Below, one piece after another: positions 10,200 to 19,147 of a stretch of 64,000 bases of DNA; the stretch's first letter is position 1; every line of letters starts with the position of its first letter. The notes below the pieces were generated by a model. It had not been told where the DNA came from. It was given only the letters and a program-made list of their open reading frames with translations, and searched no databases. Source of the stretch: Bacteroidales bacterium. Its GTDB lineage: Bacteria > Bacteroidota > Bacteroidia > Bacteroidales > UBA7332. Where the stretch lies: the NCBI GenBank assembly GCA_028687995.1, contig JAQTZA010000005.1:1-64000 (forward strand), in the 5' to 3' direction. A program made the translations under genes and the position numbers.

Positions 10200-11927
10200 A
10201 TGAAATCAATAAAATATATATTTATAAGCACAGCATTGTTAGCACTTGGTGCTTGTTCCGATTTTCTGGACAAATTGCCCTACTCACTCACTCCAGAAAC
10301 TTATTATAACACAAAGAATGAACTGCAAGATGCTCTTACTGGAGTTTACAGCCCATTGATGCAGGAGCAATTCTACGGAAATAAATACATGCTCGATAAT
10401 GCAGGAGGAGATGATTTGTCATATTATCAACGTTCAACCCCTGCAAATTCTATTATGTGTAATAATGCGAATAGTAGTACCGAAGGGATTAATACGTTTT
10501 GGAGAATTTTATATGATGGAATAAATAGAGCCAATTTATTGCTCGAAAATGTTGATAAAAACACGACGATTGAGCAGACAAGCCGCGATAGAGTGAGGGC
10601 AGAAGCGCTGTTTTTGAGATCATTCTACTACTTTAATTTGGTACAGGCTTACGGCGATGTACCAATGCGATTACAAGCGATCAACTCACCAGATAATGTA
10701 AGTTTAGCTCGAACACCTAAGCAACAAGTATATGATCAATTGATTAAAGATATTATTACTTCCATTCCCAATTTAGCTGTCTTTACAAATGGAGGATATA
10801 ATGGCCATGTTACTCAATCTGCTGCACAAGCAATTTTAGCCAGAATATACATGTTTCGTGCTGGCGAAAATCTACGGGATCAAGAAGTGGGAAATACGCC
10901 GACAAACACTACGGATTCTATCAAAGCATATTTCACACACGCTCGTGATTGGGCATTGAAGGTCAAAAATAGTGGATTACACAGCTTATCTACCTCTTAT
11001 AAAACAATCTATGTGGATATGTGCACCGACAAATATAACTCTGATGGTAAGGGAGAAAGCATTTGGGAAGCAGAATTAGCAGGAACAAGATTGACTACTG
11101 AGCAAGCCGCTGGTAGAATTGGAAATGTTATTGGATTTGGATCGAGCAACGATTATTCTACGGTAGCAGAAATTAAGGATTTAAAAGGCATGGCAAATCC
11201 TGGATATAGCTATAAATTTACTTTCGCCTCTACTAAATTGTTTTTGATGTATGAAGCTGAAGGCGATACTGCCCGTGGAGATTGGAACATTACGCCTTAT
11301 GAATACACTTTCGAAACAGCTGCTCCTAAAAAGGTGAGTGGTCGTAATTACTATTTTGGGAAACGTCCTGTTGGACTTACTTCTATTGAAGGTTATCCAT
11401 GCACCGAAGGATCGGCTACGGCAGCAGCTTCTAAAAACAGATGTTGTGCTAAATATCGCAGAGAACTAGAACCGTTGACTCCTAAAAACAAAAATTACAC
11501 CGAAATAAATGCGCCAATCATTCACTATAGCGATGTATTGTTGATGATTGCCGAGGCTGACAATGAGCTTAATAGCGCTCCAACAACTTTGGCATTTGAA
11601 TGTATTAATCAAGTTCGTAACCGCGCTAATTTATTGAGTTTAGACAACCAACTTACGAAAGAAGATTTTAGAACTGCGCTAAAAAATGAAAGAGCGATGG
11701 AGTTGTGTTTCGAATCGATCCGTAGATGGGATTTGATCCGTTGGGGAGATTTCTTCAAAAATATGAATGAAATGCCCACTTTATACGTAAATCAAGCCAA
11801 TTGGTCAACCGCTGGAAAGTATGCAGCAGCCTACTACACGGTTCCAAAATCGTATAATTATTTTCCAATACCAGATATAGAAATGTCTGTAAATAAGTTG
11901 ATTACGAAAAATAATCCAGGTTGGTAA
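10200..11927 (+). CDS. SusD/RagB-type glycan-binding lipoprotein
   Basis: 575 residues. The lipobox 'LGAC' (Cys near residue 19) is followed by the SusD start 'SDFLDKLPYSLTPETYYN'. The TPR-like helical core has 'RAEALFLRSFYYFNLVQAYGDVPM' features, and 'NERAMELCFESIRRWDLIRWG' near residue 500 is the family's conserved C-terminal signature. It forms the surface lid over SusC and captures oligosaccharides. It lies 21 bp after susC. The sequence gives no direct statement of ligand; a glycosaminoglycan ligand is inferred from the lyase and hydrolase genes downstream. Confidence 0.95.
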   Translation: MKSIKYIFISTALLALGACSDFLDKLPYSLTPETYYNTKNELQDALTGVYSPLMQEQFYGNKYMLDNAGGDDLSYYQRSTPANSIMCNNANSSTEGINTFWRILYDGINRANLLLENVDKNTTIEQTSRDRVRAEALFLRSFYYFNLVQAYGDVPMRLQAINSPDNVSLARTPKQQVYDQLIKDIITSIPNLAVFTNGGYNGHVTQSAAQAILARIYMFRAGENLRDQEVGNTPTNTTDSIKAYFTHARDWALKVKNSGLHSLSTSYKTIYVDMCTDKYNSDGKGESIWEAELAGTRLTTEQAAGRIGNVIGFGSSNDYSTVAEIKDLKGMANPGYSYKFTFASTKLFLMYEAEGDTARGDWNITPYEYTFETAAPKKVSGRNYYFGKRPVGLTSIEGYPCTEGSATAAASKNRCCAKYRRELEPLTPKNKNYTEINAPIIHYSDVLLMIAEADNELNSAPTTLAFECINQVRNRANLLSLDNQLTKEDFRTALKNERAMELCFESIRRWDLIRWGDFFKNMNEMPTLYVNQANWSTAGKYAAAYYTVPKSYNYFPIPDIEMSVNKLITKNNPGW

Positions 11928-11964
11928 TCATTCAATTAATTATTGACAATTAATAAAATATAAT

Positions 11965-12939
11965 ATGAAAAACAAAATATTTTGCCTTTTAGGTTTTGCT
12001 CTGATCGTTTTTTCGTCATGCCAAGATCAGTTAAGTGAAAAGGTTAATTTCAATTTCACTGCGGTGGCTGAAAACAGCACAATGAGTGGCGATACAATGA
12101 TTGTAAGCAAATCAACTCCTGTGAGTTTTAGTTTCTCAGGCAATGCAGACCTTATCACTTTTTATAGTGGTGAAGCAGGTCATGAATATAGCAAGAAAGA
12201 TATGACCTATGTTCCTTTATCTGAGTTGCAAAGTTCGTATCTCACTTTTACAAATATGCCTCAGTATGGTGCAATAGCAGGCACGCTAAAAGTTTATATT
12301 TCGAACACTTTTACAGGTATGCTTCTCAACAACAAGAAAGCAGATTCTATATCATTGGTTACCCACAATTGGACTGAAATTACCGATTTGTGTAATCTAT
12401 CTACGACAAGTGCAGTAATTAAAACCTCAAGTGTTGATATAAAGCAATATATGGGAAACAAGATAACACTTGCATTTTTATACAAACCTACTGATGCCGT
12501 GGCCATTCAACCAACATGGGAAATCGCCAATCTTAAAGTGGTCAGTACACTCATTAATGGTTCGATAAACACTGTTTCTGCAGCTGATATAGGGTTCAGT
12601 GCACTTGATATGAATAATGATACATTACCTTACCGAATTTCAGGAGGTGCTGGCGTGTGGGATGTTACTAATATTGCTGCAGCAACACCTAAAATCAGAA
12701 TATCGTCAACGAATCTAGGTCAAAAACTCAACAATGATTGGCTGGTTTCGAAAACAGCACTTTTATCCTCTCGATTAACTGATAAGGGCGTTTCGGTTAA
12801 AGGAATTTCTAATAGTATCAGTAGCTATCAATATACATTTCTAAAAAGTGGGATATTCAATATCACTTTTGAAGGACGCATTCAGAACTTTGTGAGTAAT
12901 TCCGTACAATCAAAAACGATTATTATTAAAGTCAAATAG
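11965..12939 (+). CDS. Surface lipoprotein of the polysaccharide locus (DUF5017-like)
   Basis: 324 residues. A lipoprotein signal (FSSC, Cys near 19) precedes a beta-rich domain with 'VSFSFSGNADLITFYSGEAGHEY', which resembles the first module of DUF5017 proteins that often sit after SusD in the SusE/SusF position. A later segment ('NNDTLPYRISGGAGVWDVTN') looks like a second beta-sandwich. The likely role is accessory glycan binding at the cell surface. It is 37 bp downstream of susD and 45 bp upstream of the lyase gene. The family name comes from motif memory and should be treated as probable. Confidence 0.7.
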   Translation: MKNKIFCLLGFALIVFSSCQDQLSEKVNFNFTAVAENSTMSGDTMIVSKSTPVSFSFSGNADLITFYSGEAGHEYSKKDMTYVPLSELQSSYLTFTNMPQYGAIAGTLKVYISNTFTGMLLNNKKADSISLVTHNWTEITDLCNLSTTSAVIKTSSVDIKQYMGNKITLAFLYKPTDAVAIQPTWEIANLKVVSTLINGSINTVSAADIGFSALDMNNDTLPYRISGGAGVWDVTNIAAATPKIRISSTNLGQKLNNDWLVSKTALLSSRLTDKGVSVKGISNSISSYQYTFLKSGIFNITFEGRIQNFVSNSVQSKTIIIKVK

Positions 12940-12984
12940 TGTATTGGGGTGGAAATCTTAAGTGAAAAGTAAGGAATATTATTG

Positions 12985-15900
12985 ATGAGAATGAGGCAAA
13001 TTAGATATAAATTAATTATAAGTTTGATGCTTATGTGTTTTGTAAATGCATTTGCACAAAGTTATACATTCGAGGAGAGTAGTGTTCCTTCTCAATGGAT
13101 AAGTGCTAATGGTGGAAATTTAGCACTCTCCATTGAGCACTACAAGGAGGGATATCAATCACTAGAGTGGACTACCAATGGTACTACAAATATTACGGTA
13201 TCGTTTACCAGTTTTAGTGCTGCGGCTGGTAATAGTGCATTTATGTACATATATTCTCCTCAAATTACCTATGACACGCTACAAGTTGAATTTCTTTATA
13301 ACGCAACAGTAAAGAAAAAAGCCATATATCTTGTAAATTACAAGGGATGGCACGAGTTCAATAGAGCATACACCGAATACGCATTGGCAACCTCCGCTAC
13401 GATAAACACGCTTCGTATAACCATCAAGCCAACGTCTCAGGCTACACGCATCCTATATTTTGATGCAGTAAATCTCAATCGCACAACGGATGCTGCCCGA
13501 ATGATGGGCAGCCATTGGGTGTTGGAAAAACAGTATTTTGGTTCTACATCAGATACAAGTTCGTTGTCGTTATTTGCAAATCCAATCGATATTCCTGTCG
13601 TTTCTCCTACAGCTCAAGAACTTTCGGCTTTAACCTCTTTGCAGAATACCCTAAAACGTACTGCAACTGCTGGTAATAGTACGGATCTTGCTGCAGCCAA
13701 AGCTTATGTAACCTCTTTAAATATCATCAGAAATTCGGATGGAACAGTCAGTGGAAATGTAATTGATGCATCGATGGGCGCATTGACAACAACGTTTATG
13801 ACAGACATTGCCAAAAAAGTGGAGATTTTAGCTGCTGATGCTTTGAAGGATGCAAATACAATGACATTGTTCCGAAATTTTGTAGATCATCTATTAGATC
13901 AAGGAATTTCAGAAGGTTGCAATCTGGAATTAGCAAGCAACAACTATAATCCATGTCGCGATATCCCAAATGGATTTTTGGATGCTATGTCTGCCTATTC
14001 ACCTGAACAAAAGGTGGAAATTCTCAAACTTATTCGTTGGATTTCGTTTTATGGTACAATGTATTATCCGCAGAATGACTATTTGTCGAAACAGGTGTCT
14101 GATATTATCTATCTATTTTTACCTACCATGATGGCAGTAGCTTTAAATCAACAAGATAATGCAACTTGCGTCAGAGAACTGAAGGCTTTTAAAAGATATT
14201 TAGATCGCAACACAGAATATACTCCTGGTGGAAAAGACATATTAAAGCCTGATGGAACAGGTTTTCATCACAATACGAATTATAATAACTACATGTATGC
14301 ATACAAAACATGGGTAGATTATATCTATAATTTAAGAGGAACTTCGTTCAAAATAAATGCAGACTCTTATCAACGATTCAAAAAAGCGGTACTTACCGTA
14401 TATACAATGGGAACAAATGATACGGGAGATGTGCGCTATTTTGCAAATTCACTTTCGGGTCGCAAACCATTTGATACAAATGTTCAATTTACTAAAGCTC
14501 AATTCGAAAAACTAATATCTGTTGGTGCTGATTGTTTAGGTACAAATGACACTGATCTCGAAGCATCTTACAACTTTTTCTTCAAAACGACGAAATATTC
14601 TACACCTGCAAAAAGTTACGAAGGATTCCATCAATTCAATTACAGCCCCATTGGAATTTACAGAAAGGCCAATTGGGTAGCCACTATGCGTGCTCCAACT
14701 ACCAAGTTTTTTGGCGCTGAGATTTACGATAAAACCAATCGATTTGGTCGTTATCAAAGTCATGGAGCTTTAGAAATTATGTACGAAGGTACTCTTGATG
14801 CTAGCGGTTATATTACGAATGGCACTGGAGGCGGTTGGGATTGGAATGTAATACCAGGAACCACCACCGTGCAATATACTTCTTGGCTCGAAATGATGCC
14901 AAATAAAAATTTGACTGATCGGTTTGATCAATATACCAAAACGAAAAATTTCGCAGGAGCTTTGTCAATGGGCGATTGTGGAATGTTTGCTTGTGACTTT
15001 GATCAGATTGACACGTGGGGTGGTCAACGATATACAGCCACTAATCTCGCATTTAAAAAATCGATGTTTGCATTCGATAATATGATTATTAGTTTGGGCA
15101 GTGATATCAGTTCTTCCGGAACGTATAGCTCGGGAATGATTACTTCTACCAATCTTTTTCAGAATATTATGTCAGGATCAAGCGGTAATTTCATTTATAA
15201 TGGAACGACCCTAACCAGTCCATACAATGCTTCAATAACTATGGCGGCAGATAAATGGTTAATTACACCGCAAGGGACTGGCTATTTTATACCTGCTGGA
15301 AATGATCCATTGCAAATTAAGTTTGGAAGTCAAACAACTCCTATGGATGACGGGTCAGATTATGCTGCTCCCACTACCACCGTTGCTGCTGCCAAAGCAT
15401 ATTTGAATCATGGTGTAAAACCAAGTGCTAAAAGTTATTCGTTTGTGGCTGTTCCTGCTACTAACTCGACTTCGATGGCGACTTTAGCTGCACAGATGGC
15501 TAATGGCGGAGGAAGTATATATCAGATTCTATCACAAAATGGTAACGTGCATGCTTTGTTATACAAACCGCTGAATATTACTGCTTACAGCTTTTTCACT
15601 TCTGCAAGTGATTTGACTTATGGAATTGTAAAATCGACCACCGCTCCTCATTTGTTGATGGATAAATATGATGCAAATGTAAACAGACATTATTTCGCTG
15701 TGAGTGATCCTAATTTACATCCCATAAGTGATGCTGTATATGGCTGGTTGCCAGTGTCAAGCCAAACAACATTGACTCTTCTGGGATCATGGATTCCAAT
15801 TTCGAATGTAGAAGGGGTTACTTTCTCTGCACCGTCTAGTGGACTGACGCAGATACAAATCAAAATGTACAATGGCGAACCCATCTATTTTGGCGTAAAA

Positions 15901-16176
15901 TCTACAGGTGATACCACCTCTATTCAACCGATTAAGCAAAACAATTGGGTTCAGTTCACCAAAAGCAATGAGGCAATTCATCTCAGTTTGTCTGAAATCT
16001 CTGCACCCGATTTGGAAATAAAAATATATTCTTCAATCGGTAAGATTGTGTATGATAATAGAATTGCAAATCCAGTTGGAATTATTGATATTTCAACTTC
16101 AAAATTAAACTCAGGAATCCTGTTTTGCACAGTTTCAACGGTAGCTGGAACGAAAACATTCAAATGGGTAAACTAA
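12985..16176 (+). CDS. Polysaccharide lyase family 8, chondroitin sulfate ABC lyase type, with T9SS tail
   Basis: About 1063 residues from the ATG at 12985 (an upstream TTG is possible; AAGGA at 12971-12975 favours 12985). Order: signal peptide to 'NAFAQ', N-terminal jelly-roll (about 25-170, 'SYTFEESSVPSQW'), the alpha/alpha toroid of PL8 (about 190-560) and C-terminal beta-sandwiches. Candidate catalytic residues in this numbering are His429 ('GFHHNTNYNNY'), Tyr436, Arg493 ('SGRKPF') and Glu601 ('MYEGT'). They follow the His/Tyr/Arg/Glu set of Proteus chondroitinase ABC, including the 7-residue His-Tyr spacing. The last ~75 residues form a T9SS sorting domain ('SSIGKIVYDN ... GTKTFKWVN'). 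The enzyme cleaves chondroitin, dermatan or hyaluronan by beta-elimination, giving unsaturated uronates for GH88. T9SS export places it outside the cell. Confidence 0.9.
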   Translation: MRMRQIRYKLIISLMLMCFVNAFAQSYTFEESSVPSQWISANGGNLALSIEHYKEGYQSLEWTTNGTTNITVSFTSFSAAAGNSAFMYIYSPQITYDTLQVEFLYNATVKKKAIYLVNYKGWHEFNRAYTEYALATSATINTLRITIKPTSQATRILYFDAVNLNRTTDAARMMGSHWVLEKQYFGSTSDTSSLSLFANPIDIPVVSPTAQELSALTSLQNTLKRTATAGNSTDLAAAKAYVTSLNIIRNSDGTVSGNVIDASMGALTTTFMTDIAKKVEILAADALKDANTMTLFRNFVDHLLDQGISEGCNLELASNNYNPCRDIPNGFLDAMSAYSPEQKVEILKLIRWISFYGTMYYPQNDYLSKQVSDIIYLFLPTMMAVALNQQDNATCVRELKAFKRYLDRNTEYTPGGKDILKPDGTGFHHNTNYNNYMYAYKTWVDYIYNLRGTSFKINADSYQRFKKAVLTVYTMGTNDTGDVRYFANSLSGRKPFDTNVQFTKAQFEKLISVGADCLGTNDTDLEASYNFFFKTTKYSTPAKSYEGFHQFNYSPIGIYRKANWVATMRAPTTKFFGAEIYDKTNRFGRYQSHGALEIMYEGTLDASGYITNGTGGGWDWNVIPGTTTVQYTSWLEMMPNKNLTDRFDQYTKTKNFAGALSMGDCGMFACDFDQIDTWGGQRYTATNLAFKKSMFAFDNMIISLGSDISSSGTYSSGMITSTNLFQNIMSGSSGNFIYNGTTLTSPYNASITMAADKWLITPQGTGYFIPAGNDPLQIKFGSQTTPMDDGSDYAAPTTTVAAAKAYLNHGVKPSAKSYSFVAVPATNSTSMATLAAQMANGGGSIYQILSQNGNVHALLYKPLNITAYSFFTSASDLTYGIVKSTTAPHLLMDKYDANVNRHYFAVSDPNLHPISDAVYGWLPVSSQTTLTLLGSWIPISNVEGVTFSAPSSGLTQIQIKMYNGEPIYFGVKSTGDTTSIQPIKQNNWVQFTKSNEAIHLSLSEISAPDLEIKIYSSIGKIVYDNRIANPVGIIDISTSKLNSGILFCTVSTVAGTKTFKWVN

Positions 16177-16178
16177 TA

Positions 16179-16292
16179 AAATTATAAACAGATGAAACGA
16201 ACACGACAAACAACTATTGACACACAAGGAGATGTTTATGTACGAGTTCCATCTGACAAATAAAATCAAAATTATAATCAGATGAAAAGAAA
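16179..16292 (+). repeat. Duplicated start-codon context upstream of the GH88 gene
   Basis: The segment 'AAATTATAAACAGATGAAACG' style at 16179-16201 is repeated, slightly changed, at 16269-16292, where it carries the real GH88 start. The first copy opens a 23-codon frame (16192-16263) ending in TAA. It looks like a short local duplication that left a leader ORF. No function can be assigned. Confidence 0.5.
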
Positions 16293-17481
16293 CTTATTGA
16301 GTATCGGTTTATTTCTTTTTTTGTTAAACAGTTGTAGCCAAATGTCCCAAAAATCTTTGGATGAAAAGACTTCGGATAACATGGTTGTTGCAGAAAAACA
16401 AATGAATAGGCAGTTACAACTGATTGATGAATCAGGGAATATTCAATACCCAAGAACTGTAACAGAGAACAAAATCGAATATGTGCCAATTGATGACTGG
16501 ACTAGTGGATTTTTCCCTGGCTCACTTTGGTATATGTACAAATTGACTGGCGACTCTAAATGGGAAAAACTGGCAGAAAAATACACTGAAAATCTTGATT
16601 CAGTGAAATATTTAACGAGTCATCATGATATTGGATTTATCATTAAAGCAAGTTATGGCAACGGTTATCAAATAACCAAAAAGGAGGCTTACAAAGCTGT
16701 CATTATCCAATCTGCCAAATCATTAGCTACCAGATTTCGTCCAGTACCTGGTGTTATCCAATCGTGGGATGAAAATCACGGTTGGCAAGGCAAAAGAGGT
16801 TGGATGTGCCCAGTCATCATTGACAATATGATGAATCTAGAGTTGCTTTTTGAAGCTACAAATTTGACAGGTGATTCCACGTACCGAAACATGGCTATTA
16901 GTCACGCCAATGCTACCATGGCGAACCATTTCCGGAAAGATTTTAGCTGTTATCATGTGGTTGATTACGACAAAATAAAAGGTGGAGTTCGCGGTAAATG
17001 TACTGCACAAGGATATTCTGATGAGTCATCTTGGGCAAGAGGTCAAGCATGGGCGTTGTATGGTTTTGCAGTATGCTATCGAGAAACCAAAGACCCGAAA
17101 TATCTGGAATTGACAGAGAAGATCTATAAATTTATTTTTACAAATAAGAATATGCCTGCAGACTTGGTGCCATATTGGGATTTTAATGCTCCCAATATCC
17201 CCAATGAACCTAGAGATGCTTCTGCTGCTGCAGTTATTGCTTCTGCATTATACGAATTGAGCACATTTGGTAAACCTGAATATAAAGAGACAGCCGACAA
17301 GATCATTGAATCGCTTTCAAGTCCTTCTTACTTAGCAATTGTAGGAACAAATGGGAATTTCATTCTAATGCATTCTGTTGGAAGCATTCCTCATGGTAAT
17401 GAAATTGATGTTCCGTTAAATTATGCCGATTACTATTATTTAGAGGCTTTAACTCGTAAAAAAGCATTAGAAGGTAAATGA
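16282..17481 (+). CDS. Unsaturated glucuronyl hydrolase, glycoside hydrolase family 88 (lipoprotein)
   Basis: 399 residues. A lipobox is present ('LLNSCS', Cys near 18). The alpha6/alpha6 barrel carries the family markers 'IDDWTSGFFPGSLW', 'SHHDIGFI' with Asp116, 'IDNMMNLELL' with Asp181, 'SSWARGQAWALYGFA' and 'YWDFNAP'. Asp116 and Asp181 match the two catalytic aspartates of Bacillus unsaturated glucuronyl hydrolase. The enzyme hydrates the delta-4,5 double bond on the non-reducing unsaturated uronate left by the lyase and so releases the sugar. The lipoprotein signal places it in the periplasm or on a membrane face. The stop overlaps the sulfatase start (ATGA), which indicates translational coupling. 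Confidence 0.93.
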   Translation: MKRNLLSIGLFLFLLNSCSQMSQKSLDEKTSDNMVVAEKQMNRQLQLIDESGNIQYPRTVTENKIEYVPIDDWTSGFFPGSLWYMYKLTGDSKWEKLAEKYTENLDSVKYLTSHHDIGFIIKASYGNGYQITKKEAYKAVIIQSAKSLATRFRPVPGVIQSWDENHGWQGKRGWMCPVIIDNMMNLELLFEATNLTGDSTYRNMAISHANATMANHFRKDFSCYHVVDYDKIKGGVRGKCTAQGYSDESSWARGQAWALYGFAVCYRETKDPKYLELTEKIYKFIFTNKNMPADLVPYWDFNAPNIPNEPRDASAAAVIASALYELSTFGKPEYKETADKIIESLSSPSYLAIVGTNGNFILMHSVGSIPHGNEIDVPLNYADYYYLEALTRKKALEGK

Positions 17482-19001
17482 AAACTCAAGTCTCATTATT
17501 TTCTTTAACGATTACTGGACTTGCAGCACTTCCGACCCAAGGATTTTCTCAAAAACAGCCAAACGTAATTATTATTCTTGCCGATGATATTGGCTATGGC
17601 GATTTAGGTTGGTTAGGTGCTAAAACCATTGCAACACCAAATGTCAACCGACTTGCAAATGAGGGAATTCGGTTTACAAATTGTCATGCAACTTCTGCCA
17701 CAAGCACGCCTTCTCGTTATGGACTTCTTACTGGTTTATATCCATGGCGGAGAGATGATACAGGTATTGCCCCTGGAGATGCTGCTATGATAATTAAGCC
17801 GGAGCAATATACAATTGCTGATATGTTTAAGAATTCTGGATATGCGACTGGGGCTGTTGGAAAATGGCATCTTGGTTTGGGCGATTTGGCAGGAACGCAA
17901 GACTGGAACGGACTCGTGTCACCAGGATTAAAAGATATTGGATTCGATTATTCATTCATAATGGCAGCTACAGGTGATAGAGTTCCTTGCGTTTTTATTG
18001 AAAATGGTAGAACGGTAAAGCTAGACAAACAAGATCCCATCAAGGTTAGTTATTCAACTCCATTTCCCAATGAACCTACAGGAAAAAATAATCCCGAATT
18101 ATTGAGAATTCATCCCTCTGACGGGCACGATATGGCAATAGTAGATGGCATTCCTCGGATTGGTTACATGCGTGGAGGAAAATCAGCGCTTTGGCACGAC
18201 GAAGATATTGCAGACAGAATTACGGACAAAGCATTAGACTTTATCCAACAGAATCAAGCAAAACCATTCTTTCTCTATTTCGGGACGAATGATATACATG
18301 TTCCTCGCGTGCCAAATGAACGCTTTGTTGGCAAAAGTGGCATGGGTCCTCGTGGAGATGCAATTCTCTCTTTCGATTACTGTGTTGGCCGAGTTATGCA
18401 TGCGCTCGACAGTCTTGGAATTGCTGATAATACTCTGATCATTCTGAGTAGTGACAACGGTCCGGTGTTGGATGATGGGTATAAGGATCAGGCGGTTGAA
18501 CTTTTGGGAACACATAAGCCCGGCGGAGCGTATCGAGGTGGGAAATATAGCATTTTCGAAGCAGGAACACGCGTTCCGTGTATAGTTTGGTGGAAAAAAG
18601 AGATTAAGAAACCATCAGTTTCAAATGCTTTGGTTTCGCAAATTGACTATTTCGCTTCATTGTCTGCTCTCATTAAAAGCAATATTCCTGTAAATGCAGC
18701 TACAGATAGCAAAAATGAATTAAACGCATTGCTTGGAAAAAGCCAAGATGCACGAGATTACCTGATAGAGCAAAATATAAATAACACTTTATCTGTCGTT
18801 TCTGGCAATTGGAAATATATTGAACCGAGTAACGGACCTAAAATAAATGTAAGCACGAATACCGAGCTTGGAAATAATACGTTGCCACAATTATACAACT
18901 TAAAAACTGATAATGGGGAGACCAAAAATATTGCAAAAAAATTTCCACAGAAAGTTGAGCACCTTAAAGCTTTGTTAGAAAAAATGAAAGAGAAAAAATA
19001 G
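17478..19001 (+). CDS. Secreted arylsulfatase, family S1, serine-type
   Basis: 507 residues. A signal peptide leads to 'QKQPNVIIILADDIGYGDLGW', the metal-binding start of type I sulfatases. The activation motif is Ser76-Thr-Pro-Ser-Arg80 followed by 'YGLLTG', so the catalytic formylglycine must be made from serine by the radical-SAM anSME enzyme; no anSME gene lies in this window. Further signatures are 'GYATGAVGKWHLG', 'FFLYFGTNDIHVPRVP' and 'IILSSDNGPVLDDG'. It is likely to remove O-sulfate from unsaturated chondroitin or dermatan disaccharides, probably on GalNAc, but regioselectivity cannot be read from sequence by eye. It overlaps the GH88 stop by four bases and ends the operon. Confidence 0.92.
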   Translation: MKTQVSLFSLTITGLAALPTQGFSQKQPNVIIILADDIGYGDLGWLGAKTIATPNVNRLANEGIRFTNCHATSATSTPSRYGLLTGLYPWRRDDTGIAPGDAAMIIKPEQYTIADMFKNSGYATGAVGKWHLGLGDLAGTQDWNGLVSPGLKDIGFDYSFIMAATGDRVPCVFIENGRTVKLDKQDPIKVSYSTPFPNEPTGKNNPELLRIHPSDGHDMAIVDGIPRIGYMRGGKSALWHDEDIADRITDKALDFIQQNQAKPFFLYFGTNDIHVPRVPNERFVGKSGMGPRGDAILSFDYCVGRVMHALDSLGIADNTLIILSSDNGPVLDDGYKDQAVELLGTHKPGGAYRGGKYSIFEAGTRVPCIVWWKKEIKKPSVSNALVSQIDYFASLSALIKSNIPVNAATDSKNELNALLGKSQDARDYLIEQNINNTLSVVSGNWKYIEPSNGPKINVSTNTELGNNTLPQLYNLKTDNGETKNIAKKFPQKVEHLKALLEKMKEKK

Positions 19002-19066
19002 TTGTGTGGAAACAATAAATCAAAGACTATTTGTGGTAAAATAGATTATAGATGTGTTTTGTGTTG

Positions 19067-19101
19067 AGCTACCTTAGATGTGAATCTAAGGTAGCTTTTT
19101 T
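19067..19101 (+). terminator. Strong terminator of the glycosaminoglycan operon
   Basis: A perfect 13-bp stem (19067-19079 with 19084-19096) has a GTGA tetraloop and a T run at 19096-19101. It lies 66 bp after the sulfatase stop and before the convergent leuS gene. Confidence 0.9.
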
Positions 19102-19147
19102 AATGAAATTACCCCGTTAAATCGTTAATGATTAGCTGTCAATACTT

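Noticed and set aside
16192-16263. The 23-codon frame before GH88 as a real gene
   Set aside because: It seems to derive from a local duplication and is too short to support as a coding gene; kept only as a repeat feature and a finding.
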